Below are positions 25,397-36,373 of a DNA stretch of 36,551 bases, piece after piece; positions within the stretch are counted from its first letter, which is position 1; the number at the start of each line of letters is the position of its first letter. The notes under the pieces are model-generated. The model ran no database searches. It worked only from the letters and a program-made list of their open reading frames with translations, and was not told where the DNA came from. This stretch comes from an uncultured Selenomonas sp. (GTDB lineage: Bacteria > Bacillota > Negativicutes > Selenomonadales > Selenomonadaceae), in assembly GCA_905372355.1 (NCBI GenBank), contig CAJPOT010000016.1, positions 1 to 36,551 on the forward strand, in the 5' to 3' direction. The translations under genes and the position numbers were made by a program.

Positions 25397-27919
25397 TCAA
25401 AGATACCGCCCCGTGACACTCTGCGGCTCCCTGTGGATGTCCTCGTGCGTGCCGCAGGCGACAATCTCGCCCCCTGCATCCCCGCCGCCCGGCCCCATGT
25501 CGAGGATGTAGTCGGCGTTTCGGATGACATCGAGGTCATGCTCGATGACGATGACGGTCGCGCCGCTCGCCAAGAGTGTCTGAAATACGCCGAGCAGCGT
25601 CTCTACATCGAGCGGATGCAGACCGATCGTCGGCTCGTCGAAGACAAATACGGAGCCCTCCTGTCCTCTTCCCATATCACTCGCGAGCTTCAATCGCTGC
25701 GCCTCGCCGCCCGACAGCCCCGGCGTCGCCTCGCCGAGCGTCAGATAGCCGAGACCGAGATCGTGCAGGATCTGAAGCCGCCGCTGCACCGCCTTCAAAT
25801 CGCCGCAAAGTTCCAACGCCTCATCGACACTCAGCGACATCAGCTCGGGCAGAGAGCAGACCTGCTGCCCCTTGCGCGGCACGCGAAGAATATCGGCCGC
25901 TTCCTTGCGGTAGCGCGAACCGCCGCAGTCGGGGCAGTCGATTGTGACATCGGGCAAAAATTGGACATCGAGGCTGATCGAGCCCGTGCCGTCACACGTC
26001 GGGCAGCGAAGTTTCCCCGTATTGTAGGAAAAATCCCCCGCCTTATAGCCATGCGCCTTCGCCGATTCCGTGCGCGCATAAATTTTTCGCAGCTCGTCGT
26101 GCACATTCGCGTAGGTGGCGACGGTAGATCGCACGTTGGCGCCGATCGGCACAGCGTCGATCAGCCGCACCTGCCGCACGCCGTCGGCGGCGATTTCTCG
26201 AACGTGCGCGGGAAGCGCCGCGCCGTTGATCTGCGCTTCGAGCGCCGGAATGAGGCTTTCAAGGATCAGCGTCGTCTTGCCCGAGCCGGAAACGCCGGTC
26301 ACGACGCTCAGTCGTCCCAGTGGAAACACGGCGTGAAGAGGCTTCACCGTATGGATCTGCTCCGTTTTGAGCTCGATCCTGCCATGCCGGAACATACCCT
26401 CAGCCGGCGCAGGCGTATGGACGCGCACCTTTTTTCTGCCGGACAGAAAGGCGCCGATGCGCGAGTTCTCGTTCTTTTCCAGCTCCGCGAGCGTCCCCTG
26501 CGCGATGATCGTGCCGCCGCCCGCTCCCGCCTCCGGCCCCATCTCAATGAAGTGATCGGCGCTCTTCAAGATCTGCACGTCATGATCGACGAGAATGATG
26601 GAATTCCCGTCAGCCATGAGTTCCTGCATGACATGCAGCAGGCCTTCGATGTTCGACGGATGAAGTCCTATGGACGGTTCATCGAGAACGTAGAGCACGC
26701 CCGTCGTCCGATTGCGCACGGCGCGCGCGAGCTGCATGCGCTGCCGCTCTCCCGTCGAGAGCGTCGACGCCGCGCGATCGAGCGCAAGGTAGCCGAGACC
26801 GAGCTCCATGAGGCGCGCCGCCGTATGCCGGAACGTCTCGCAGATGCTTTGCGCCATCGGAACCATATCCTGCGGCATCGTCCGGGGAACATCCGCAACC
26901 CACGCTGCAAGCTCCATCAGCGTCATGCGACAAACATCCGGCAGGGAAAGTCCCGCGAGGTGCGGCGCACGCGCTGCATCCGAGAGGCGCGTACCGTGAC
27001 ACGACGGGCAGATCTCCTGGCGCAGGAATTTTTCCACGCGCTTCATGCCCTTTTCATCCTTGACCTTCGCGAGCGCATTTTCTACGGTATAAATCGCGTT
27101 GAAATAGGTGAATTCCATCTCTCCCGCCGCACCAGTCTTTTTGAGCTGATAGACCATATGCACCTTGTCGGGCGACCCGTGAAAGACGATGTCCCTCTCT
27201 TTCGCGGTAAGCTCGCGGAACGGCACGTCCGTCCGCACGCCCAACTTCTGCGCAATCTCCTTCATCAGCGACCACATGAGCGTCTGCCACGGCAGCACCG
27301 CGCCCTCGTCGATCGAGAGCGATTCGTCGGGCACGAGCGTCGACTCATCGACGACGCGCACGATTCCCGTACCGTCGCACGCCTCACAGGCGCCGCCGCT
27401 GTTGAACGCCAGCTCCTCCGCACCTGGCGCGTAGAAATGCACGCCGCACGTCGGGCAAGTGATCTCCTGCTCCGCTGCGACCCTGCGCGTCGGCGGCACA
27501 TAGTGACCGTTCGGGCAGCGATGGCTCGCCAGACGCGAGAACATCAGCCGCACGACGTTCAGCAGCTCCGTCGCGGTGCCGAACGTGCTGCGCATCCCGG
27601 GCACGCCCGGGCGCTGATGCAGCGCGAGCGCCGCCGGAATATAGCGCACCTCGTCGACACGCGCCTTCTCCGCCTGTGTCATGCGCCGCCTCGTGTACGT
27701 CGACAACGCTTCCAGATACCGCCGCGACCCTTCGGCGTAGAGCACGCCGAGCGCGAGAGAGGACTTGCCCGATCCCGAAACGCCCGCAATGCCGACGATT
27801 TTATGCAGCGGAATGTCGACGGATATATTCTTCAAATTGTGCACGCGCGCCCCTCGGACTTCGATCGCCAATGGAGCCGCCCGGCTTTCGCTTCGTTCTT
27901 TTGTCATTTCGTCTCCCAT
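25397..27919 (-). CDS. UvrA paralogue lacking the UvrB-binding domain
   Basis: An 840-residue protein with two ABC ATPase halves of the UvrA type: Walker A GVSGSGKSSLALG and GVSGSGKTTLILE, signatures STGERQRMQLA and LSGGEAQRLKLA, and zinc modules CPTC/CEAC and CPTC/CPDC. In true UvrA, about 130 residues that bind UvrB lie between the first CPxG segment and the first zinc module. Here HRCPNGHYVPPTRR runs almost directly into ITCPTCGVHF, so that domain is missing. The protein therefore belongs to the UvrA2/drug-resistance-like group, and classical excision repair is unlikely. An ATG four codons in (27907) is an alternative start. It follows an unknown gene by 14 bases. Confidence 0.9.
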   Translation of the reverse strand: MGDEMTKERSESRAAPLAIEVRGARVHNLKNISVDIPLHKIVGIAGVSGSGKSSLALGVLYAEGSRRYLEALSTYTRRRMTQAEKARVDEVRYIPAALALHQRPGVPGMRSTFGTATELLNVVRLMFSRLASHRCPNGHYVPPTRRVAAEQEITCPTCGVHFYAPGAEELAFNSGGACEACDGTGIVRVVDESTLVPDESLSIDEGAVLPWQTLMWSLMKEIAQKLGVRTDVPFRELTAKERDIVFHGSPDKVHMVYQLKKTGAAGEMEFTYFNAIYTVENALAKVKDEKGMKRVEKFLRQEICPSCHGTRLSDAARAPHLAGLSLPDVCRMTLMELAAWVADVPRTMPQDMVPMAQSICETFRHTAARLMELGLGYLALDRAASTLSTGERQRMQLARAVRNRTTGVLYVLDEPSIGLHPSNIEGLLHVMQELMADGNSIILVDHDVQILKSADHFIEMGPEAGAGGGTIIAQGTLAELEKNENSRIGAFLSGRKKVRVHTPAPAEGMFRHGRIELKTEQIHTVKPLHAVFPLGRLSVVTGVSGSGKTTLILESLIPALEAQINGAALPAHVREIAADGVRQVRLIDAVPIGANVRSTVATYANVHDELRKIYARTESAKAHGYKAGDFSYNTGKLRCPTCDGTGSISLDVQFLPDVTIDCPDCGGSRYRKEAADILRVPRKGQQVCSLPELMSLSVDEALELCGDLKAVQRRLQILHDLGLGYLTLGEATPGLSGGEAQRLKLASDMGRGQEGSVFVFDEPTIGLHPLDVETLLGVFQTLLASGATVIVIEHDLDVIRNADYILDMGPGGGDAGGEIVACGTHEDIHREPQSVTGRYL

Positions 27920-27933
27920 CTTGCCGGCCTCGG

Positions 27934-28758
27934 CTACTTTCTCCTTCCTGCAACATCTTCCCGTTCCTCGCAGATGGGATTCGCGGCAAAAAGCCGATTC
28001 ACCCGCTCGCTGAATAGATCTTTGATTTCCTCGAACGAATGATGTCGGAAGTAACTGGGGGACAGATCTCTCAACGCTTTTCTCTTGATTTCACGGAATT
28101 TTTGGCGATTCCTGTACAAAAAATCCGCCGCACAGTTGACCTCATAATAGGTTTCGTATTTTGTTCTCTCGGTGAATTGCATGCCGCTGTAACAAGAATC
28201 CCATTTTATGTTGTATCGGTTTATCAGATATTTCTTGCAAATCAGTTCATGCCAGATTTCACTGCCGACAACAGACATATCAATGACCATCGTGCTTTTT
28301 CCGGGATGATTCCCGTCACATGACCCTCCGGTGAAAATGCAACAGGCAGATATGGCTTTGATGTAACGGGCGATGAAGCTATCGAGGCATGATACGCCGA
28401 CTTTCCATGCATGCTCCCAGCGTTGGAAGTACTGCCAGTTATAGCCATTGCACCACGACTCCCCTCCATACGGAGGACGAGCGTCGAACAGATCTTCAAA
28501 GGCGGCAACGTTCAAGTCAGACGAAGGGACGATCTCGCTTCCGCAAAGACTGCCGCATTCGGATTCAGCCAACAGCCTATTCAAATAACGGGCATCATCC
28601 ATATACCTTTCATCATGTAAGCAGGAATTATCACTGAGGCATGGTTTGCCATCTATGATTTCCACTAAAAAACCGCGGGCTTTGATCAATGCGATCAAAT
28701 AATCCTGTTCACTTTTACAGCTTTGCCGTATTCTTGCAAAAAAGTCCGCTCTATTCAC
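27934..28758 (-). CDS. Hypothetical protein coupled to the UvrA paralogue
   Basis: A 274-residue soluble protein, rich in Cys and aromatic residues and lower in GC than its surroundings, which suggests transfer. Notable segments are YGGESWCNGYNWQYFQRWEHAW, FTGGSCDGNHPGKS, SEIWHELICKKYLINRYNIKW, then YETYYEVNCAADFLYRNRQKFREIKRKA. The last part looks like a long helix, and SCDG-x-HPG could be a turn at an active or binding site. I do not recognise the family. The start is GTG after GAGAGGG. It ends 14 bases before the UvrA paralogue, so the two are almost certainly cotranscribed. Confidence 0.75.
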   Translation of the reverse strand: MNRADFFARIRQSCKSEQDYLIALIKARGFLVEIIDGKPCLSDNSCLHDERYMDDARYLNRLLAESECGSLCGSEIVPSSDLNVAAFEDLFDARPPYGGESWCNGYNWQYFQRWEHAWKVGVSCLDSFIARYIKAISACCIFTGGSCDGNHPGKSTMVIDMSVVGSEIWHELICKKYLINRYNIKWDSCYSGMQFTERTKYETYYEVNCAADFLYRNRQKFREIKRKALRDLSPSYFRHHSFEEIKDLFSERVNRLFAANPICEEREDVAGRRK

Positions 28759-28868
28759 GATACCCTCTCCCTATATAATCTTAGATCCGCTTACCCGTCT
28801 CTACGTTGATTCATTGCCGTTTCCACGCCGGCTCTGTTGTCCTTGGAATATGCAAAGATTGAAATCTT
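28759..28868 (-). other. Leader of about 110 nt before the hypothetical gene
   Basis: The predicted transcript starts near 28868 and the gene at 28758. The leader shows no clear ORF, terminator or known riboswitch motif. It could hold a translational control element, but nothing specific is seen. Confidence 0.35.
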
Positions 28869-28874
28869 AAGTTT

Positions 28875-28902
28875 ATTATAAGATATTCACAAACAATGTC
28901 AA
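28875..28902 (-). promoter_or_regulatory. Promoter of the hypothetical/UvrA-paralogue operon
   Basis: On the minus strand TTGACA (28897-28902) and TATAAT (28875-28880) are both exact, with a 16-base spacer. This gives the two-gene unit its own strong promoter, independent of the trp operon that ends upstream. Confidence 0.75.
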
Positions 28903-28911
28903 CATAAAGCA

Positions 28912-28948
28912 AAACAGCGATTTGCATGAATACGGCAAATCGCTGTTT
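28912..28948 (-). terminator. Terminator of the trp operon
   Basis: AAACAGCGATTTGC (28912-28925) pairs with GCAAATCGCTGTTT (28935-28948), a 14-bp stem with a 9-nt loop. On the minus strand TTTTGCTTTA follows. It lies 18 bases past the trpG stop and just before the next promoter. Confidence 0.8.
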
Positions 28949-28965
28949 CTTCTCAACCCTTCTCC

Positions 28966-29518
28966 TCAGGCCAATCCTTGCAGGAAGTTCCGCATGATCT
29001 TCTCGCCGTCGGGCGTCAGGATGGACTCGGGATGGAACTGGATGCCCTCGATGGCGTACTCCTTGTGGCGCACGCCCATGATTGTGCCGTCTTCCAGCTC
29101 GGCGGTGACGGCGAGGCAGTCGGGCAGGGATTCGCGCTCGATGATGAGCGAGTGGTAGCGGCCTACTGCCGCTTTCTCGGGCAGTCCTGCGTAAAGACCC
29201 TGCCCGTCGTGGCGAATCGGCGAAGGCTTGCCGTGCACGATCTCCTTGGCGCGCACGATGCGACCGCCGAAGACTTCGCCAATTGCCTGATGCCCGAGGC
29301 AGATGCCGAGGAGCGGCACCTTGCCCTTCGCCGCTTCGATCAGCGCTTCAAGATTGCCCGCATCCTTCGGCAGCCCCGGCCCCGGCGAGAGGATCACGGC
29401 TTCGTAGTGCGCCGCCAACACGTCCTCGGGCGTCACGTCATCGTTGCGCACGACCTCAACCTCTGCGCCGAGGGAAGCGAGAAGCTGGTAGATATTGTAA
29501 GTAAATGAATCGTAGTTG

Positions 29519-29535
<17 letters not shown>
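28966..29535 (-). CDS. trpG: Anthranilate synthase glutamine amidotransferase subunit
   Basis: A 189-residue class I glutamine amidotransferase that supplies ammonia to TrpE. It begins MLLLFDNYDSFTYNIYQ, the family start. The oxyanion motif SPGPGLP, the nucleophile Cys in LLGICLGHQAIGE, and the His and Glu in GIQFHPESIL are all there. The start at 29535 is chosen for GAGGAGGTGG six bases upstream; it overlaps the trpE end by 17 bases. It could double as PabA for folate, as is common when one subunit serves both. It is the last gene of the operon. Confidence 0.96.
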
Positions 29536-31018
<1,483 letters not shown>

Positions 31019-31031
31019 TTTCTGCACCCCC

Positions 31032-31825
31032 TCAGCCATGATATGCCGCATCGAGAGCTTTGCGCATCGCCGCGATCAGCTCCGCCGCCTCGTCCCGCCT
31101 GTCCGCGAGCAGGAGCTTGACGACGGCGCTGCCCACGATGACGGCGTCGGCTTCCGCCGCCGCTTCGACAGCCGCCTCGGGCGAGCCGATGCCGAAGCCG
31201 ACCGCCAGCGGCGTCTTCGTATAGGCGCGCGCTCCCTTGACGATCTTGCCGATCCGGCTGTAGTCGACCTTCTTGACGCCCGTGACGCCGTTGTTGGACA
31301 CGCAGTAGATGAAGCCTGCAGCGCTCGCGCACGTCTCCTGCATGCGCTCGGGCGTCGTGCCCGGCGTGATGAACTCCATCAAGGGAAAGTCGTGCGCCGC
31401 GCAAATTTCGCGCATCTCACCCGACTCCTCGTGCGGCACATCGGGGATGATGACGCCGTCCATGCCCGCCGCCTTAAAATCCTCAACGAAACGGGGGAAG
31501 CCGTAGTGCAGCATGTTGTTGACGTAGCCCATGCCCACGAGCGGCATCTCGGAGAAACGGCGAATCGCCTGCACGATTTCACGCACTTTCGCGAGCGTCA
31601 TGCCTCCCTTCAAAGCGGCGACGGAAGCCGTCTGGATGACAGGACCGTCCGCCATCGGGTCGGAAAACGGCAGCCCGAGCTCTATGACGTCGGCGCCCGC
31701 CTCTTCTGCACGGCGCACCGCATCGATCGTGCCTTCCGCATCGGGCATGCCCGCCGTCAGATAGATGATGAGTCCTTTCCTGCCCTTTTCTTTCAGACCG
31801 TTCAATACATGATTCAAACGCGTGC

Positions 31826-31829
<4 letters not shown>
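31032..31829 (-). CDS. trpA: Tryptophan synthase alpha chain
   Basis: A 265-residue TIM barrel that cleaves indole-3-glycerol phosphate to indole. The catalytic Glu is in [18 protein letters not shown] and the Asp in the following loop; [11 protein letters not shown] and VGFGIGSPE form the phosphate site. Its ATG overlaps the trpB stop by four bases (ATGA), which helps make equal amounts of the two partners. Length and motifs are standard. Confidence 0.97.
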
Positions 31830-33010
<1,181 letters not shown>

Positions 33011-33072
33011 GTAAATCCCTCAACTTTCTTCTATAATCAATAGCAATAATTTCCTTTGCGCTTCTTCCCCGC

Positions 33073-33873
33073 TCAGGCGCTCTCCTGCGCCAGTGCACGC
33101 GGCTCTGCCAGATGACGCGTCATCTCCGCGACATCATCGGCACGCACGAGCCCCTCGCCCACGAGGATGCCGCCGCAGCCCGCCTCCTGCAGCCGACGCG
33201 CATCCTCGACGCTGAAAATGCCGCTCTCGCTGATCCATGTGCGGCTTTCCTCCGCCTTCGGCAGAAGCTCCAAGGTGTTCTCGATCGAGGTCGTGAACGT
33301 CTGCAAATTGCGGTTGTTGATGCCGATAAACTCGGCCGGCGTCGCAAGAGCAGCCTTCATGTCCTCCTCATCGTGCACCTCGACGAGCACATCGAGGCCG
33401 ATCTCCCAAGCGCGGAACACATACTCCAGAAGCTGGGCGGGCGAGAGGATGCGCGCGATCAGGAGAACGGCGTCCGCACCGAGCATGCGCGCTTCGAAGA
33501 TCTGGTACTCATCGATGATGAAATCCTTGCGCAGGAGCGGCAGATCGACGAGAGAACGCACGCGCACCAAGTCCTCGTTCGCGCCGAGGAAATGCGGATC
33601 GGTATGAACCGACAGCATCGAAGCGCCGTTCTCCGCGTAGATGCGCGCGAGCTCATCTACCGTATGCGTGCGGCACAGCCTTCCTTTGGCAGGCGACTGC
33701 AGCTTGCACTCGGCAATGAGATTCCAGTCGCGCGCCTGAAAGCGCTTCGTCATATAAAAGCCGCCGCAGCGCTCCCTCGCCCTCGTCTTGAGCTCGGCAA
33801 ACGGCAGCCGCCGCTTCGCCTCCGCCACCAAGGCACGCTTCTTCTCCACGATTTCCGCTAAAATATCTTTCAT
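33073..33873 (-). CDS. trpC: Indole-3-glycerol phosphate synthase
   Basis: A 266-residue TIM barrel that closes the indole ring. Motifs in order are LIAECKLQSPAKG (substrate Lys), LLRKDFIIDEYQI (catalytic Lys), LVEVHDEEDM, FIGINNRNLQTF and WISESGIFS. SPAKG replaces the more usual SPSKG, a mild variation. The ATG overlaps the trpF stop by four bases. It is a separate protein and not fused to TrpF as in enterobacteria. Confidence 0.96.
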   Translation of the reverse strand: MKDILAEIVEKKRALVAEAKRRLPFAELKTRARERCGGFYMTKRFQARDWNLIAECKLQSPAKGRLCRTHTVDELARIYAENGASMLSVHTDPHFLGANEDLVRVRSLVDLPLLRKDFIIDEYQIFEARMLGADAVLLIARILSPAQLLEYVFRAWEIGLDVLVEVHDEEDMKAALATPAEFIGINNRNLQTFTTSIENTLELLPKAEESRTWISESGIFSVEDARRLQEAGCGGILVGEGLVRADDVAEMTRHLAEPRALAQESA

Positions 33874-34490
33874 TCCGGAATCCTCCGTTTCTGCACGACT
33901 GCCATAAATTCTCGTATCCTCTCGATGGATTTTCGCTTCTCGATCTCAAGACTGCCCGAAACATCGACACCGTAGGGGCGGAAAACCTCTTCTGCCTCCC
34001 GCACATTGCCGCTCGCAATGCCGCCCGCGACCAACAGGGGCTTTTCGAGACGCGCCGTTTCCTCCGCAGCCTCCCGCCAGCGAAAGCGCTGCCCCGTACC
34101 GCCGACAGCGTCTTTGGAAAAGCTGTCGAGCAGAATGATCTCCGCCGGATACTCGTTCGCCTTCTCCACCGAAAAGTCGTCGCCCCAGCGAAACGCCTTG
34201 ATGACGGGACGGCAGACCGCACGCGCATAGGCGGCGCTCTCATGCCCGTGGAGCTGCACGAAGTCAAGACTGCAGAAATCTGCGGCGGCATTGACCTCGT
34301 CGAGCGGTGCATCGACAAATACCCCGACCGTCTTGGCGCGCTGCACATGCTTCGTCAGACCGCGCATCTCTTCCGGCAAAATATGGCGATGGCTCTTCTC
34401 GTAAAAGATAAAACCCAAAAAGTCCGCCCCCGCGTCCTCCGCCGCCAACACCGCCTCTTCTGTGCGCAAGCCGCAAATCTTGACCTTCAT
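33870..34490 (-). CDS. trpF: Phosphoribosylanthranilate isomerase
   Basis: A 206-residue TIM barrel. It begins MKVKICGLRTEE, where the Cys is the general base, and has VGVFVDAPLDEV, VQLHGHES, LLDSFSKDAVGGTGQRFRW (with the catalytic Asp) and LLVAGGIASGNV. The final phosphate loop reads GVDVSGSLE instead of the more common GVDVSSGVE. AAGGAG lies eight bases before the ATG at 34490, so an earlier GTG is unlikely. It is the first gene after the T-box leader, an unusual position for trpF. Confidence 0.95.
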   Translation of the reverse strand: MKVKICGLRTEEAVLAAEDAGADFLGFIFYEKSHRHILPEEMRGLTKHVQRAKTVGVFVDAPLDEVNAAADFCSLDFVQLHGHESAAYARAVCRPVIKAFRWGDDFSVEKANEYPAEIILLDSFSKDAVGGTGQRFRWREAAEETARLEKPLLVAGGIASGNVREAEEVFRPYGVDVSGSLEIEKRKSIERIREFMAVVQKRRIPE

Positions 34491-34505
34491 ACCACTCACT
34501 CCTTC

Positions 34506-34550
34506 AAAAAAAATCGCCCCTTGCAGGAATCACAATCCTGCAAGGGGCGA
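34506..34550 (-). terminator. T-box terminator (attenuator)
   Basis: Positions 34514-34528 and 34536-34550 form a perfect 15-bp GC-rich stem with a 7-nt loop. On the minus strand eight T residues follow directly. The upstream T-box bases can pair with part of this stem to form the antiterminator when uncharged tRNA is bound. Confidence 0.92.
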
Positions 34551-34883
34551 AATATTTCGCGGTGCCACCCTTTTCAAGTCAAGTTCAGAAAGCAAAAAAG
34601 CCACTTCGCCGCCTCGGGACGAAATGGATTCGCAGCCACCCTGAAATTGACCTCTCATTTCGGGTACAGGAAAAACCGATACCCTAGCCCTCTAACGGTG
34701 GCAGCCGTTCCAGCCTACTCGGCACAGCCTTTCGGTGGACTCTCACAGGACCATTCACCATGCGCTTCCCGCCGATCATCACACCTCCCCGAAGGGTCAT
34801 CGGCTCGCTGAAGGAAAGTTTACAAGGCTACTATTTCCTGCTCTACGCTTTACATATATACACTTGACGATTTGAAAATCGAT
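34506..34883 (-). promoter_or_regulatory. T-box riboswitch leader of the trp operon
   Basis: A leader of about 380 nt between a consensus promoter and trpF. The T-box sequence AGGGTGGCACCGCG is present on the minus strand at 34558-34571, just before the terminator stem. Upstream regions show stem I-type features, including GAGTAGGCTGGAACGG at about 34706-34721. The TGG at 34710-34712 is the best candidate specifier codon, which would read tRNA-Trp. When tRNA-Trp is uncharged, the operon is transcribed. The class is certain; the exact specifier needs folding. Confidence 0.93.
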
Positions 34884-34889
34884 ATTGCC

Positions 34890-34918
34890 ATTATAAAACA
34901 GAGCCGCCACTCTGTCAA
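34890..34918 (-). promoter_or_regulatory. Consensus promoter of the trp operon
   Basis: On the minus strand TTGACA (34913-34918) and TATAAT (34890-34895) are both exact with a 17-base spacer. The start should be near 34883. Control is therefore mainly by the T-box rather than by promoter strength. Confidence 0.9.
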
Positions 34919-34957
34919 GTGCTTTATCCCATTATTTTTCTATGAAACCCCAAGAGG

Positions 34958-35231
34958 TCAAGCCGAAGGCGCATCCTCCACACCGAGACTGGAGCGATCA
35001 AAGTGCCTCTCGCTCTCCAGGAGAAGCCCGAGACCTGTCACAATCCCTTTTTCTTGAAGGATGATCAGATCTTTGCTCGGATAATGTTGGCCACAAGCAA
35101 AAATTTCCTCACCTGCACGGTAAAAATGCTCCTCACTCAATTCCCATCTCCGCCTCGCTCTGCCCCGCAATGAGCAGCACGAGTGCGCATGAGATAAACA
35201 AAACAAATATATTCCTTCTATACAATATCAT
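34958..35231 (-). pseudogene. Frameshifted secreted protein gene
   Basis: From ATG 35229-35231 the minus strand encodes a signal peptide-like start, MILYRRNIFVLFISCALVLL, then IAGQSEAEMGIE and a stop near 35136. A neighbouring frame continues smoothly from there as LSEEHFYRAGEEIFACGQHY to a stop at 34958. One base lost or gained in the GGGAATTGAGTGAGG stretch explains both halves. No good ribosome site precedes the ATG. The protein family is not recognised. Sequencing error is a possible cause. Confidence 0.5.
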
Positions 35232-35318
35232 GATGCATAGTATTATTCAATAGAATTTCAGCAATATTCTGATGATATCCTCATCAAAATACAACTGGGA
35301 TTCCTCTCATCTTTGCTT

Positions 35319-35324
35319 TATAAT
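35319..35324 (+). promoter_or_regulatory. Predicted -10 box of the methyltransferase gene
   Basis: TATAAT lies about 60 bases before the start at 35385. At 17 bases upstream only TGGGAT is found, a poor -35. This is a single-element prediction. Confidence 0.4.
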
Positions 35325-35384
35325 AATTAAAGGACATTGCGTCAAAACATCTAAAAATTTCACTATATGAAAGGAAGCATCTCC

Positions 35385-35885
35385 ATGCAATACACAGAAC
35401 ATTACGACTCGCCATTCGGCTCCATGACCCTCGCCAGCGACGGCACGGCGCTCGTCGGCCTTTGGTTCGACGGGCAGAAATACTTCGCCGCTACGCTCGA
35501 AGAGGAGCACAAACAAAAAAGCCTCCCCATATTCCAAGAGACACGTCGCTGGCTCGAACTCTACTTCAGCGGAAAGAAGCCCGACTTTCTGCCGCCGCTC
35601 GCACCAAAAGCAACGCCGTTTCGTCAAAAAGTCTGGGACGTCTTGCTCTCGATTCCCTACGGTGAAACGATGACCTACGGCGCGATCGCCCGCCGCATCG
35701 GCATGAAAAAAGCCGCCCATGCCGTCGGCGGCGCCGTCGCACACAACCCCATCTCCGTCATCGTCCCCTGCCACCGCGTCGTCGGCACGAGCGGCAGTCT
35801 CACAGGCTACGCCGACGGCATCGACAAGAAGGTGCAGCTCTTGACGCTCGAAGGCGTAGATATGACGCAGTTCTTTATGCCGTAA
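35385..35885 (+). CDS. ogt: Methylated-DNA-[protein]-cysteine S-methyltransferase
   Basis: A 166-residue suicide repair protein that removes methyl groups from O6-methylguanine. The acceptor Cys129 is in VIVPCHRVVG. The helix-turn-helix TYGAIARRIGMKKAAHAVGGAVAHNP precedes it, and the N-terminal half (YDSPFGSMTLASDGTALVGLWF) matches the Ogt/Ada_C type. The His-Ala-Val-Gly before the active site replaces the common Arg-Ala-Val-Gly, so the Arg finger is changed. AAAGGAAG lies about seven bases before the ATG at 35385. It is a single gene; no alkA or ada lies beside it. Confidence 0.94.
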   Translation: MQYTEHYDSPFGSMTLASDGTALVGLWFDGQKYFAATLEEEHKQKSLPIFQETRRWLELYFSGKKPDFLPPLAPKATPFRQKVWDVLLSIPYGETMTYGAIARRIGMKKAAHAVGGAVAHNPISVIVPCHRVVGTSGSLTGYADGIDKKVQLLTLEGVDMTQFFMP

Positions 35886-36189
35886 TCATTGACCACATGC
35901 AGTATGAACGCGCACGACAACGGTAAATAGCTTCCAGATTCTCTTTCCCATCCTCACGCTTCTCCAGTTCCAGTTTGAGCCGCCTTCCGATAAAGCTTAT
36001 TTTCCCTCGGGCGGTCGCAGCCGCCAAGCGTATAGCATTCCGAGAGGAGATTTCTGCTCGATGAATCGCCCATCGACACCGACGCTCCTGCCGCCCGGAA
36101 GCGCCTCATTCGCTACATTCTGTTTGCTTCTTCAAATCAATATACCGTGTCACCACGAAATCTTTCTCATAAGCCAAGAGCTCATACAA
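35886..36189 (-). pseudogene. Decayed gene downstream of the VbhA-like antitoxin
   Basis: Three minus-strand frames in a row read like parts of one protein. A possible TTG start at 36189, with GAGG six bases upstream, gives YELLAYEKDFVVTRYIDLKKQ, with a stop at 36106. The next frame gives NVANEALPGGRSVGVDGRFI and GMLYAWRLRPPEGK. The last gives SFIGRRLKLELEKREDGKEN and ends near the ogt stop. Two frame changes are needed. No Fic motif (HPFx2GNG) is present. The family is not recognised. The stretch is otherwise without genes. Confidence 0.4.
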
Positions 36190-36373
36190 TTTTCGCCTCT
36201 TTTCGCCCTGCAAGCCTTTCCCGAAAAATCGCTCTTGCCTCCTCGGTCGTGATCTCAAGATTCGCAATATGGTCGAAAATCGCCAGTTCCTCCTCCGTAA
36301 ACTTGAAACCTTCCAATTCATGCACCTTGATTGCCGAGTCCACGTTTTTCCTCATTTCTTCCTTAGATGCCAT
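36182..36373 (-). CDS. VbhA-like antitoxin of a Fic toxin system
   Basis: A 63-residue protein. The segment NVDSAIKVHELEGFKFTEEE followed by IANLEITTEEARAIFRERLAG matches the VbhA pattern: an N-terminal inhibitory helix ending in a conserved Glu-Gly (S-x3-E-G-like, here HELEG) and a C-terminal G/N-E-I-T-x-E-E-A helix. VbhA blocks the ATP site of the Fic AMP-transferase VbhT. The ATG at 36373 has GGGGGG seven bases upstream; an earlier ATG at 36388 lacks a site. No intact Fic gene follows in the window, so it may be an orphan or have lost its toxin. Confidence 0.62.
   Translation of the reverse strand: MASKEEMRKNVDSAIKVHELEGFKFTEEELAIFDHIANLEITTEEARAIFRERLAGRKEAKIV

Noticed and set aside
25280..28042. 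920-codon plus-strand open frame opposite the UvrA paralogue
   Set aside because: It mirrors the minus-strand gene exactly, is very rich in Arg and His, and lacks a start with ribosome site. The minus-strand protein has full UvrA motifs.
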